Of a stretch of DNA of 64,000 nucleotides, positions 25,850 to 34,994 are shown piece after piece. The DNA comes from Lancefieldella parvula_C. GTDB lineage: Bacteria; Actinomycetota; Coriobacteriia; Coriobacteriales; Atopobiaceae. Each line of letters starts with the position of its first letter. Position 1 is the stretch's first letter. The stretch covers positions 1 through 64,000 of the forward strand of contig NZ_JRND01000014.1 of the NCBI RefSeq assembly GCF_000758945.1, written 5' to 3'. The notes beneath the pieces are model-generated. The model was not told the DNA's origin. It saw only the letters and a program-made list of their open reading frames with translations, and ran no database searches. A program made the position numbers and the translations under genes.

Positions 25850-26599
25850 TTATGCGCCGAGGTAAGCCTTACGAACGTCATCGTCGTGGAGAAGCTCCTG
25901 GCCGGTGCCATGCTTAGCAACCTTACCAAGCTCAAGAACGTATGCACGGTCAGCAACCTTAAGTGCCATATTAGCGTTCTGCTCAACCAGCAAAATGGTG
26001 GTTCCTGCATCGCCGAGCTGGCGAATGATCTGGAAGATTTCCTCAATCAGAAGAGGAGCCAGACCCATGGAAGGCTCGTCGAGCATCAAAAGCTTTGGCC
26101 TGCTCATCAGAGCACGACCCATAGCAAGCATCTGCTGCTCGCCACCAGACAGCGTTCCTGCCAGCTGATTCTTGCGCTCGCGAAGACGTGGGAAATGCTC
26201 GTAGACCATCTTGACGGTCTTAGCGTTCTGTGAATCGGGCTGTGTATAACCGCCCATCTCAAGGTTTTCAGCAACACTCATGCGAGAAAACACACGGCGG
26301 CCCTCAGGACACAATGCCAGGCCGGCCTCAACAATCTTGTGAGCGCGTTGACCTACAAGGTTTTTCTCGTCAAGCGTAATGGTGCCAGAGTCAGGCTTTA
26401 CCAAACCAGCAATGGTGTTCAGCGTAGTTGATTTACCTGCACCGTTTGCACCAATAAGGGTAACAATCTCGCCCTCATGGATGTCAAAAGAGATACCCTG
26501 AACTGCACGGATAGCACCGTAAGAAACATTAAGATCCTTGACGGACAGCAGGGTTTTTTCTGCGCCTGCTGCCTGGGTGTTTGTAGTTTCAGCGGCCAT
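25850..26599 (-). CDS. livF: Branched-chain amino-acid ABC transporter ATPase LivF
   Basis: Cytosolic ATPase subunit, 249 aa. Walker A GANGAGKSTTLN, the signature LSGGEQQMLAMGRALMSRP, Walker B LLMLDEPSMGLAPLL and the His-less LVEQNAN switch are typical of LivF. It overlaps the livG stop by one base and is the last gene of livJHMGF, so it is probably translationally coupled. Confidence 0.94.
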   Translation of the reverse strand: MAAETTNTQAAGAEKTLLSVKDLNVSYGAIRAVQGISFDIHEGEIVTLIGANGAGKSTTLNTIAGLVKPDSGTITLDEKNLVGQRAHKIVEAGLALCPEGRRVFSRMSVAENLEMGGYTQPDSQNAKTVKMVYEHFPRLRERKNQLAGTLSGGEQQMLAMGRALMSRPKLLMLDEPSMGLAPLLIEEIFQIIRQLGDAGTTILLVEQNANMALKVADRAYVLELGKVAKHGTGQELLHDDDVRKAYLGA

Positions 26600-27444
26600 T
26601 AGCGCACCTCCTGCTTTCCAAGATATGCCTCGATAACGCGAGGGTTGTTCTGAACCTCTTCTGGCGTTCCCTTTGCGATGATGTTGCCGTGGTCAAGAAC
26701 GGCCAAACCCTCGCAAATGCCCATAACAAACTTCATATCATGCTCGATGAGAAGAACAGCAATCTTGAAATCATCACGAATCTTAAGGACATTCTCCATA
26801 AGCTCGTCAGTCTCTGCTGGATTCATACCTGCAGCTGGCTCGTCAAGCAGTAAAATCTTAGGCTGCGTTGCCAGAGCGCGAAGAATCTCAAGCTTGCGCT
26901 GAGCACCATAAGGCAGGTTGCCTGCAAGGTTATTTGCAAGGTTCTCCATACCAAAAATGCGCAGCAGATCGCGGGCGTTATCGGCGCTCTCTTTCTCCTG
27001 CTTCCAGTGAGCTGGAAGACGAAGGACGTCCTCAAAGAAATGAGACGTCATGTGGCTACCCTGACCAACCTGAATGTTCTCCATAACAGTCATGTTGTTG
27101 AACAGTCGAATGTTCTGGAAGGTGCGGGCAATACCCATATGATTTGCTTCAACAACGCTTTTACCAGCAAGGTCGTAGCCGTCAATCATTACGGTACCAC
27201 GGGTTGGCTTATAGACACAGGTAAGCAAGTTAAAAACAGTTGTTTTACCTGCACCGTTAGGACCAATGATGCCAGAGATCTCGGTAGGACCAAGAGCAAT
27301 GTTGAAGTCGTTAACAGCAGTCAAGCCACCAAAGTCAATGCCAAGGTGCTCAGCCTGAAGAACTGGAATTGCACCAAGGTCTCGCTCAGGAATGAGGTTA
27401 GGAGACTCTTGCCTAATAAGTTTTGTAGTGTTTTTAGTTGCCAT
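26599..27444 (-). CDS. livG: Branched-chain amino-acid ABC transporter ATPase LivG
   Basis: ATPase subunit, 281 aa, partner of LivF. Walker A IGPNGAGKTTVFNLLT, LivG-specific ARTFQNIRLFNNMTVMENI, signature LPYGAQRKLEILRALA and Walker B LLLDEPAAGMNPAE. It lies 5 bp after livM. Confidence 0.94.
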   Translation of the reverse strand: MATKNTTKLIRQESPNLIPERDLGAIPVLQAEHLGIDFGGLTAVNDFNIALGPTEISGIIGPNGAGKTTVFNLLTCVYKPTRGTVMIDGYDLAGKSVVEANHMGIARTFQNIRLFNNMTVMENIQVGQGSHMTSHFFEDVLRLPAHWKQEKESADNARDLLRIFGMENLANNLAGNLPYGAQRKLEILRALATQPKILLLDEPAAGMNPAETDELMENVLKIRDDFKIAVLLIEHDMKFVMGICEGLAVLDHGNIIAKGTPEEVQNNPRVIEAYLGKQEVR

Positions 27445-27449
27445 CGCTC

Positions 27450-28667
27450 TTACGCCTCCTTCGAATCAGTTGTGGCTTCTACCTGCGTATCCGCCTGCTC
27501 ATTTGCCTGAACGCCTGCCTTCGCGTTGACCTGCACGTCTGTCTGCTCGTCCGAGTCATCATTGTTCCAAGGGAAGTCCCTGTTCATGACTCGCTCAATA
27601 ATGCGAGACAGCGAGAAGTCATAGGAGCCAAACAGACCCTCTGGTCTGAAGATCATGACCAGAATCAGCACGATTGCATAAGCAACCATGCGGTAGTCAG
27701 CAAAGGCACGTAGAGCCTCTGGGAGTACGGTCAGGACAGTTGCGGACACAACGGAACCAAACATAGAGCCCATGCCGCCCAAAACAACCATAACAAGGAT
27801 CTCAACGGACTTCATGAAGCCAAACTTGGCAGGCGCCATAACGCCGATGCAGCCCGCGTAAAGGCCGCCTGCAATACCAGCAAGAAATGCAGAGAAAACA
27901 AAGGCAAGGGTCTTGTAATACGTGGTGTTAACGCCTGATGCCTCTGCAGCGATCTCGTTATCGCGGATGGCGAGAATAGCACGTCCATGTCTAGACTTCA
28001 TAAGAGTATGAATAGCAAAGATGGCAAGCGAAACAACAATTGCTGTGTTCAGGTAACCCGTATATGCAGGAATACCCGTGAGACCAGATGCGCCACCAGT
28101 AAGCTTGAAGCCAAGAGCAGAGTCAATGTTTACCAGGACAACGCGGATAATCTCTGCAAAGCCCAGAGTAATGATGGCCAGGTAATCACCGCGAAGACGA
28201 AGTGCTGGAATACCAATAACCACGCCCATCAGAGCGGCGCAAATGCCGCCAAACAAAAGGCCCACAACAAAAAGAATAACTGCAGGTGTAGAGCCTGAGG
28301 CCATGGACTGAGCATCCAGGCCAAAGAGTGGCATCATGCGAATGAAAAAGATTGCGCAGGCATAACCACCAATGGACATAAAGCCAGCGTGGCCCAAAGG
28401 AAGCTGTCCCAGATAACCAGTAACAATGTTCAGAGAAACGGTCATCAGAACATACACGCCAATTTGCTCAAAAACAACGGTTTGATAGCGAGAAATAAGG
28501 CCCTCTCCTACCAGGAAGTTTCCACCAAAGACAAAGAGTGCAACAAGAATTGCATTGATGGCATAGCGAGCAGGCATAGTGAGCTCACGACGCTGACCAT
28601 CTTTTCCACCAAAACCAGTGACAATTACGGGGTTGTGGTTATTATCGCGTGGATACATTTTAGTCAT
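27450..28667 (-). CDS. livM: Branched-chain amino-acid ABC transporter permease LivM
   Basis: Inner-membrane permease, 405 aa, with eight to ten hydrophobic segments and the family stretch ALRLRGDYLAIITLGFAEI. The N-terminal 40 residues are hydrophilic and the C-terminal 50 residues are an unusual Asp/Glu/Gln/Ala-rich tail. The ATG at 28667 has GGAGG 5 nt upstream and is preferred to the open frame reaching 28706, which would overlap livH by 29 nt. Confidence 0.93.
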   Translation of the reverse strand: MTKMYPRDNNHNPVIVTGFGGKDGQRRELTMPARYAINAILVALFVFGGNFLVGEGLISRYQTVVFEQIGVYVLMTVSLNIVTGYLGQLPLGHAGFMSIGGYACAIFFIRMMPLFGLDAQSMASGSTPAVILFVVGLLFGGICAALMGVVIGIPALRLRGDYLAIITLGFAEIIRVVLVNIDSALGFKLTGGASGLTGIPAYTGYLNTAIVVSLAIFAIHTLMKSRHGRAILAIRDNEIAAEASGVNTTYYKTLAFVFSAFLAGIAGGLYAGCIGVMAPAKFGFMKSVEILVMVVLGGMGSMFGSVVSATVLTVLPEALRAFADYRMVAYAIVLILVMIFRPEGLFGSYDFSLSRIIERVMNRDFPWNNDDSDEQTDVQVNAKAGVQANEQADTQVEATTDSKEA

Positions 28668-28677
28668 GTGAGCCTCC

Positions 28678-29550
28678 TTACACTTTCTCGGTAACTGGTC
28701 GGCCAAGCAGGCCAGTTGGTTTCACAACAAGAACAAGAATCAAGAGTAAGAAGACTACTGCATCCTGCCAGACAGACAGGCCAAAGGCCGCAACAAAGAC
28801 CTCGGAGAAGCCAACAATAAGGCCGCCAATAACAGCGCCAGGAATGGAGCCAATGCCGCCAAGAACTGCTGCAACAAATGCCTTGGTGCCCAGCATGACG
28901 CCCATGGTAGGAGAAACCTGCTGGTATGCCATGGAGTACAGAATAGCTGCAATGCCTGCCAGAGCGGAACCAACTGCAAAGGTAAAGCTAATAGTGCTAT
29001 TGACGTTGACACCCATCAGACGAGCAGCGCCCATATCCTCAGAAACGGCACGCATTGCCTTACCAAGACGAGTCTTCTGAACCAAAAGGGTCAGAACAAC
29101 GGTTGCCACAATAGTAACGGCAACAGTCAAAAGTGCAGTGCCGGAGAGTGTCGAACCAAATACCTGAACAGTTCCCAGGTCAATGATGCTTGGGACAACC
29201 TTAGCGTCAGCACCCAGGAGTAGCTGAACGCCGTTCTCAAGCAGGTAAGAGACACCAATTGCGGTGATCAGAATAGAAAGCCTTGGAGCTTCTCTGAGTG
29301 GTGCATAGGCAACCTTATCAATAAGAACGCCCAGCACAACACAACCAAAAATGGCGAGAAGAACGGCGATTGCAGGATTGAGCCCTAACTGAACAAGCGC
29401 AATCCAAGCAACGTAGGAGCCAAACATGATGATGTCACCATGTGCAAAGTTAAGAAGCAAGATGATGCCGTACACCATTGTGTAACCAAGCGCCACCAGT
29501 GCGTAAATACTGCCCAATTGAAGTCCATTGAGCACCTGAGTCAAAAACAT
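28678..29550 (-). CDS. livH: Branched-chain amino-acid ABC transporter permease LivH
   Basis: Inner-membrane permease, 290 aa. It starts FLTQVLNGLQLGSIYALVAL and carries the typical MVYGIILLLNFAHGDIIMFG and GKAMRAVSEDMGAARLMGV loops. Second gene of livJHMGF, 15 bp after livJ. Forms the channel with LivM. Confidence 0.94.
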   Translation of the reverse strand: MFLTQVLNGLQLGSIYALVALGYTMVYGIILLLNFAHGDIIMFGSYVAWIALVQLGLNPAIAVLLAIFGCVVLGVLIDKVAYAPLREAPRLSILITAIGVSYLLENGVQLLLGADAKVVPSIIDLGTVQVFGSTLSGTALLTVAVTIVATVVLTLLVQKTRLGKAMRAVSEDMGAARLMGVNVNSTISFTFAVGSALAGIAAILYSMAYQQVSPTMGVMLGTKAFVAAVLGGIGSIPGAVIGGLIVGFSEVFVAAFGLSVWQDAVVFLLLILVLVVKPTGLLGRPVTEKV

Positions 29551-29565
29551 CTGAGGTTCTCTTTT

Positions 29566-30747
29566 CTATGAAGGATTGATCGTGTCATAGATGGACTCTT
29601 TGCCATCTTTAAAGGTAATGATCAAGGTGGACTTTACTGGGTCACCTGTTCCCTGATATGAAAGGGTTCCAGTAACACCTTCGACCACACCAGATGCAAT
29701 CGCATCAATAGTGGCTTGCCTATACTCATTAGAGTTATAGGTATAACCACGTTTCTCGACAGTCTTAAGAGCGGAGCAAAGAATCATTGCGGCGTCATAG
29801 CCCAAAGAACAGAAGTTAGTTGGAGCCTCACCGTATTCCTCGGTATAAGCCTTAACAAAATGCTGAACTTTTTCATCTGGGTTTGAAGCAACAAAGGCAG
29901 AGCAATAGAAGCATCCTTCAAGGTCAGCCGCAGAAGCATAGTCCTGCTCGCCGCCAATGATGCCTGCCCAACCATCTGCGCCCATAAAAGGCTTTTTGCA
30001 GCCAAGCTGGCGAGCCTGCGTCACAATCTTGCCGTTATCCTGGTAATAGTTTGGAGCCAAAATGGCATCAGGATCCAGTCCAATAATGCTGGTAAGCTGG
30101 GCGTTAAAGTCAACAGCTCCCGTTGGATAGCCCTGCTGGGATACAACCTCAATGCCCAACTCACGAGCCCTCTGGACAAATGCGTTGTTTACGCCAATCT
30201 CGTAATCGCCACCAGAGTTAAAGATAGTTCCTACACGCTGATAGCCTTGCTTTTTAGCAAACTCTGCAAGAACAACGCCCTGGAATGGGTCGGTGACAGT
30301 AGCGCGGAACATGTTATTGCCGTGAGCAACAACGTCTTCTGCTGTTGCAGATGCCGTTACGCAAGGAATGTTGTCCAGAACCGATTTCTGTGCCAGTGCA
30401 ATGGTTGGCGTTGAGGTAACGTCACCTAGAATTGCACAGACGTTCTCGTCAAGCAGCTTGTTATAAACAAGAATAGCCTCAGTTGAATCGCCCTTCTCGT
30501 CCTCTGCAATAGGGACAATCTTGCGGCCACCAGCTCCACCATTCTTGTTGAATTCCTTGAGGTACAGCAAAATGCCGCTACGCACCGCAAGGCCATACTG
30601 GGCAACGTCGCCGGTATACGGTCCCATCACGCCAACGTAAATGGAGTTAGGGTCTTGGTTCTTTGGCGAACAACCTGCTAGAGCAAACGACCCCGCAATG
30701 GTCCCGGCCACCTCCAAAAAGCGTCGTCGCGTTAGCTTATGTGCCAT
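29566..30747 (-). CDS. Branched-chain amino-acid-binding lipoprotein (LivJ/LivK-like)
   Basis: Periplasmic-binding-type receptor, 393 aa, tethered outside the membrane. The signal TRRRFLEVAGTIAG is a good twin-arginine motif and ends in the lipobox LAGC (Cys near residue 27). The mature part is a type I receptor (GVMGPYTGDVAQYGLAVRSG, VGTIFNSGGDYEIGVNNAFV). The ATG at 30747 has AAGGAG 6 nt upstream. Ligand may be Leu/Ile/Val or another amino acid or amide; only the family is certain. First gene of the operon. Confidence 0.92.
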   Translation of the reverse strand: MAHKLTRRRFLEVAGTIAGSFALAGCSPKNQDPNSIYVGVMGPYTGDVAQYGLAVRSGILLYLKEFNKNGGAGGRKIVPIAEDEKGDSTEAILVYNKLLDENVCAILGDVTSTPTIALAQKSVLDNIPCVTASATAEDVVAHGNNMFRATVTDPFQGVVLAEFAKKQGYQRVGTIFNSGGDYEIGVNNAFVQRARELGIEVVSQQGYPTGAVDFNAQLTSIIGLDPDAILAPNYYQDNGKIVTQARQLGCKKPFMGADGWAGIIGGEQDYASAADLEGCFYCSAFVASNPDEKVQHFVKAYTEEYGEAPTNFCSLGYDAAMILCSALKTVEKRGYTYNSNEYRQATIDAIASGVVEGVTGTLSYQGTGDPVKSTLIITFKDGKESIYDTINPS

Positions 30748-30946
30748 ATTCATCTCCTTTTCTCCATAGCGTTGAGTATGTGACACAACACAATATGGCT
30801 GCAGCCCTTAAAAAAGAACCACAGCCAAAAAATGTTATCTAACTTGAAATAATTTTAGAGAAACCGGATGTTTCTACGAGCTCCAGCTTTTCGCGACGGT
30901 TGCGAGGTTGTCTTCTGACTACCCGCAGCTAGCCTACGTGAGCTAC

Positions 30947-32350
30947 TTACGCCTCACGTACCAGCGGAAGCTCACCAGCAAAGTGACGAGGCTTGTAAGA
31001 GGCCTTGTCTGCGCTGGTCTTCTCGCCAAGATCAAGCGAAGAAATCTTCTTCATCTTGCTGGTGCCACCCTCAATAAGGCGAAGCAGCTCGCGCGTTGGT
31101 CTCTCGTCAGCCGCCTGAAGCTCAGCTGCCATCTCGCGCTCAACCGCGTCAAAGATGTCCTGAACATGCGATGACGTATCGTTTGTAGCCTTGATCAGCG
31201 GCATTGCGGTTGATTGCGCAACCACACCAGCGTAGTTTGGCTCGCGAGAAGGACGCATCTGAGCTGCGGCAACCTTGTGAGACGTAGCAGGTTTTGCACC
31301 CGACAACTCCACCGAGCTTGCAGCTTCTGCCTCAGCAGCAGCCTGACCAATGAGCGGCAGCTGCACTGGATGGTACTTGCACATCTGCTGCTGATCATGG
31401 CGAGCCAGGTGCTCATCCATTGCAGCCAGCGCAAGCGTCCAATCATCAGCATGCTCAAGCTCGTCAATCGTACGCTTCTCAGGGAATACTCCCTGGTCAA
31501 CGTAAGAGATACGGCTAGAAATATCAGCAGCATGGTTAGTAAAGTCTTCAGGAATAGCCTCGGCACCAATCTCAGCAATACCAAAATCGCGCGTAATGGA
31601 CTCTTCGCCCACAGCCTTAGTCCACCAAGCAGTACCAACGTCACCAACTGTTCCGTCAGCACGCTCGATAATAGGCAGGCCGTCCATAGGATCTTGTCCT
31701 AAGCGCTCAAGAAGTACCGCAGCAGCACCCTTTGCACGTGCAACGGTACGCTCGCGCCAGCTCAAAAGCTTGGTGTAGTTCTCTGCAATCTGCGCGTAGT
31801 CGTTTGTAGAGTGCGCAGGAGCCTTCTTTGCACGAACGGGAAGAACACCCTCAGCAGTCGTGCTTACAATCTGCGCCTTCTTTGCAGGTAACTTGGCAGG
31901 CTGGACAGGCAGCTCAGCAGACTGAACACGGATGGAACCAGTCATATCCCACTGAGAAGCCCTCATGTGCTTTGGCTTGTACGCAGCAATCGAGCGCCTT
32001 GAAGAGTCCAGCGGAATCACAATGCTCTCTTCTGGCGAGAAGTTCGATGCAGCTGAGACCTGCTTTGAAGATAGAGCCTCATCTGAGCTCCGGAACGTTG
32101 CAGCTGACTGGCCCTTTGCTTCTACTTCATCGATTTTCTCGCCACGATTTACCGCGCGAGAAACTACCAAGGCCGCACCAGAAATGACTGCAACCGCAGC
32201 AAGTCCCACTCCAATGCCTGTAAAGATTGCACCAAGAGGCGTTTGACGAATTTCATTAGCGGTAAGGGCATACGCAGATGCTGGCTCTGCTACCAGAACC
32301 AGTCCACTGAGCAGGCCGGCGACTACTGCCGGATTCCTACCTTCTGTCAT
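30947..32350 (-). CDS. Unknown membrane protein with signal-like N-terminus
   Basis: 467 aa, no family recognised. Residues 1-27 look like a signal peptide (GLLSGLVLVAEPASAYA). Residues 38-62 are a second hydrophobic helix (AIFTGIGVGLAAVAVISGAALVV) followed by SRAVNRGEK, which by the positive-inside rule places the long remainder in the cytosol. That remainder is Ala/Glu/Ser-rich with a more ordered block at about 200-340 (LLSWRERTVARAKGAAAVL, GTAWWTKAVGEES). GGGGGAG lies 5 nt before the ATG. It stands alone between the liv operon and rho. Composition resembles a regulatory or envelope scaffold; no function assigned. Confidence 0.75.
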   Translation of the reverse strand: MTEGRNPAVVAGLLSGLVLVAEPASAYALTANEIRQTPLGAIFTGIGVGLAAVAVISGAALVVSRAVNRGEKIDEVEAKGQSAATFRSSDEALSSKQVSAASNFSPEESIVIPLDSSRRSIAAYKPKHMRASQWDMTGSIRVQSAELPVQPAKLPAKKAQIVSTTAEGVLPVRAKKAPAHSTNDYAQIAENYTKLLSWRERTVARAKGAAAVLLERLGQDPMDGLPIIERADGTVGDVGTAWWTKAVGEESITRDFGIAEIGAEAIPEDFTNHAADISSRISYVDQGVFPEKRTIDELEHADDWTLALAAMDEHLARHDQQQMCKYHPVQLPLIGQAAAEAEAASSVELSGAKPATSHKVAAAQMRPSREPNYAGVVAQSTAMPLIKATNDTSSHVQDIFDAVEREMAAELQAADERPTRELLRLIEGGTSKMKKISSLDLGEKTSADKASYKPRHFAGELPLVREA

Positions 32351-32585
32351 ACAAACTCCCCCTACAAACGCTAAGAAGATGTATGAAGACACACGCTAAA
32401 TTTGCATATGCTACTAAACCCAATACGGGCGACGTGAGCAACGGGTGGGCTTCATTTCATCTTTGTATAATCCGCTGCAACACATAATTGTGCTGTTAGA
32501 AATGACTATAGCGTAATTCATTATTTTTTACAGCGTCTTTAAAACTTTTTCATAATTCTTCGGCAGTTATTCACCAAAAATGGTG

Positions 32586-32629
32586 AGAAAAAAGAAGTGC
32601 CTCCCAACATAGATTGGAAAGCACTTCTT
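32586..32629 (-). terminator. Intrinsic terminator of rho
   Basis: AAGAAGTGC (32592-32600) pairs with GCACTTCTT (32621-32629), with inner CCAA/TTGG pairs. The minus-strand transcript continues into six T residues. Confidence 0.85.
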
Positions 32630-32648
32630 GCGTCATCTTTAAATCTGA

Positions 32649-34754
32649 CTAATTCTGTGGATAGTCAGACTGTGCAGCCTTCTTTGCAGATCTAATCAGG
32701 AAGTCCTGGTTATTGTCGGTCTGCTTAAGACCACTGATAAGAGCAGTAGTTGCACGCTCAGTGTTATTGAAGCCTGCAAGAATACGGCGAACGCCCCATA
32801 CCATAGGCTGAAGCTCTGGCTTAATAAGCAGATCCTCATTACGAGTACCAGAAGAAACAGGATCAATAGCTGGGAAGATACGGCGATCTGCCAGGTCTCG
32901 ATCAAGCTTGAGCTCCATGTTACCAGTGCCCTTGAACTCCTCGAAGATAACCTCATCCATCTTGGAGCCTGTGTCTACCAGGGCAGACGCAATAATAGTA
33001 AGCGAGCCGCCGTTCTCGATGTTTCGAGCTGCACCCAAGAACTTCTTTGGTGGATACAGAGCTGCGGAGTCAACACCACCAGAAAGAATACGACCAGAAG
33101 CAGGAATAGCCAGGTTGTATGCACGAGCAAGACGTGTGATGGAGTCCAGAATAACCACAACGTCCTGGCCCATCTCAACCAGACGCTTTGCTCGCTCAAT
33201 GACAAGCTCTGAGACAACGGTGTGATTCTCTGCTGGCATATCAAAAGTTGAAGCAACAACAGTGCCCTTAATGGAGCGCTCCATGTCCGTAACTTCCTCA
33301 GGGCGCTCGTCTACCAAGAGGCAGAAGAGGTGGACCTCAGGATTGTTGGTGGTAATAGACTGGCAAATGCGCTTCAAAATGGTGGTCTTACCTGCCTTTG
33401 GAGGAGAGACAATCAAACCACGCTGACCCTTACCAATAGGAGCCACCAAATCAATTGCACGACCTGTAATGGAGTCTTTACCGTGCTCCATTGTAAGAGG
33501 CTGATCTGGGAAAATTGGAGTCAGGTCTTTGAAGCGAGGACGGTCCTTAAGACCCTCAACTTCCCCACCGTTGACCTGGGTAACCTTAAGCAGTGGTGGA
33601 TATTTGCTATTTACGCGAGCAGGTCCCACCATGCCCAAAACGCTATCACCTGGACGCAGACCAAGATTTCTAATAATCTGCTGGTGGACAAAGGCGTCGT
33701 CGTCGCCTTCCATGTAATTACCTGTACGAATCCAACCGTAGCCTTCGTTGCTAATCTGAAGAATACCCTCAACAGTCTTAAAGCCCTCAGCAGCTGCAGA
33801 TGCGGCGTATACAAGCTCAATCAAATCAGACTTATGAACGCCTGCGTACTCAATGCCCAGCTCAGTTGCTTTAGCACGAAGCTCAGAAAGTTTCATCTCT
33901 TGCAGAGCCTCTTTGGAAAGCGATGGCTCGCTTGCCTGGCCCTGCTTGCGATTCTTGTTGCGCTGGTTGTTCTGTCTACGATCGCGAGAAGGACGCTCCT
34001 GGTTGTTGGCGTGTGCGTTTTCCTGTGTCTTCTCGCCCTCCTGAGCCGCTTCTTTTGGCTCAGCATTACGATGTCGACGACGTGCTGCGCCCGTACGAGA
34101 ACGCCCTGGACGCTCTGCTGGAGCTGCATCGGAATCTGCTACTGCACCAGAAGTCTGCTCCAGAGCTGCACCATCCTGCTGCTCAACACTTCCCTGCTCT
34201 TCAGCATAGTTCTTCTGACCCGCATTGTCATTCTGGCCAACTGCACCCTCTGCCTCTGCTTTAGTGAAGGCAGGAACCGGGGTTACCTCTGCAGAAGGCT
34301 GAGTTGCGTCCTGAACAATCTTGGTAAGGCGATCAGTATCTACAACGTCAGAAGAAACTTTGCCACCTGCCTGGACCTGAGCGAGAACCTCTGCCTGTGC
34401 AACTTCAAGGGCACGCTCATGAAGAGCACGCTCTTCCATCTCTTCTTTGCTAGGACGGCCACGACGGCGCTTTGGTGGCTCTGTAATGCCTGCTGCGTTC
34501 ATAGCCTCTGCCACAACAGCCTCTACTGCACGACGAGCCTCAGTCTCTTTTTTAGTTGGACGACCACGACGACGCTTTGCAGCAGATGAATTAGAGGCCT
34601 TTTCTTCAGTTGCCTCAGAATTGGTATTTTCTGAAGTTGAATTTTCTGAATTACTATTTTCACTCTTACGAGGTCTACCACGCCTACGTGGTGCTGGAGT
34701 ATTTTCTACATCATTTAAAGAATCATTTTGGACCGAAGATGTTTCGTCCGACAT
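32649..34754 (-). CDS. rho: Transcription termination factor Rho with AT-hook-rich N-terminal extension
   Basis: Hexameric RNA helicase, 701 aa, ending transcription. The C-terminal 420 residues are canonical: Rho N-domain (MKLSELRAKATELGIEY), cold-shock-like RNA domain (EGYGWIRT, DAFVHQQIIRNLGLRPGD), Walker A SPPKAGKTTILKR, Walker B VVVILDSITRLARAY and the Q-loop SGRILSGGVDSAAL. The first 280 residues are a disordered extension with three AT-hook-like cores, RRRGRPRK (about 23), RRRGRPTKK (61) and KRRRGRPSK (95), then an acidic Gln/Ala-rich stretch and an Arg/Asn-rich patch next to the core. Start at 34754 has GAGG 7 nt upstream. Confidence 0.95.
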   Translation of the reverse strand: MSDETSSVQNDSLNDVENTPAPRRRGRPRKSENSNSENSTSENTNSEATEEKASNSSAAKRRRGRPTKKETEARRAVEAVVAEAMNAAGITEPPKRRRGRPSKEEMEERALHERALEVAQAEVLAQVQAGGKVSSDVVDTDRLTKIVQDATQPSAEVTPVPAFTKAEAEGAVGQNDNAGQKNYAEEQGSVEQQDGAALEQTSGAVADSDAAPAERPGRSRTGAARRRHRNAEPKEAAQEGEKTQENAHANNQERPSRDRRQNNQRNKNRKQGQASEPSLSKEALQEMKLSELRAKATELGIEYAGVHKSDLIELVYAASAAAEGFKTVEGILQISNEGYGWIRTGNYMEGDDDAFVHQQIIRNLGLRPGDSVLGMVGPARVNSKYPPLLKVTQVNGGEVEGLKDRPRFKDLTPIFPDQPLTMEHGKDSITGRAIDLVAPIGKGQRGLIVSPPKAGKTTILKRICQSITTNNPEVHLFCLLVDERPEEVTDMERSIKGTVVASTFDMPAENHTVVSELVIERAKRLVEMGQDVVVILDSITRLARAYNLAIPASGRILSGGVDSAALYPPKKFLGAARNIENGGSLTIIASALVDTGSKMDEVIFEEFKGTGNMELKLDRDLADRRIFPAIDPVSSGTRNEDLLIKPELQPMVWGVRRILAGFNNTERATTALISGLKQTDNNQDFLIRSAKKAAQSDYPQN

Positions 34755-34866
34755 GTACAAACCTCTCTGTTTGCTCATCAAAATAATCTGTAAAAATACG
34801 TGAGAAATATGATGAAGGGATAACAAACAAAATCAAATAGGTGCAAATCCAAAAGGAATATACCAC

Positions 34867-34919
34867 GAAAATGCCCGCCTTATGATGAAAAAATAATAAA
34901 ATTCACCATAAAACGGGCA
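34867..34919 (-). terminator. Probable terminator of the MarR-like gene
   Basis: TGCCCG (34872-34877) pairs with CGGGCA (34914-34919) and the stem is extended by TTATG/CATAA-type pairs around an AT-rich loop; TTTTC follows on the minus strand. Confidence 0.6.
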
Positions 34920-34994
34920 AATGGGGATTTATACCACTAACCCTTAAACCTCGAGAAACCCATCTTCTAGATTTCTTTAATCTGCATAAATAAT

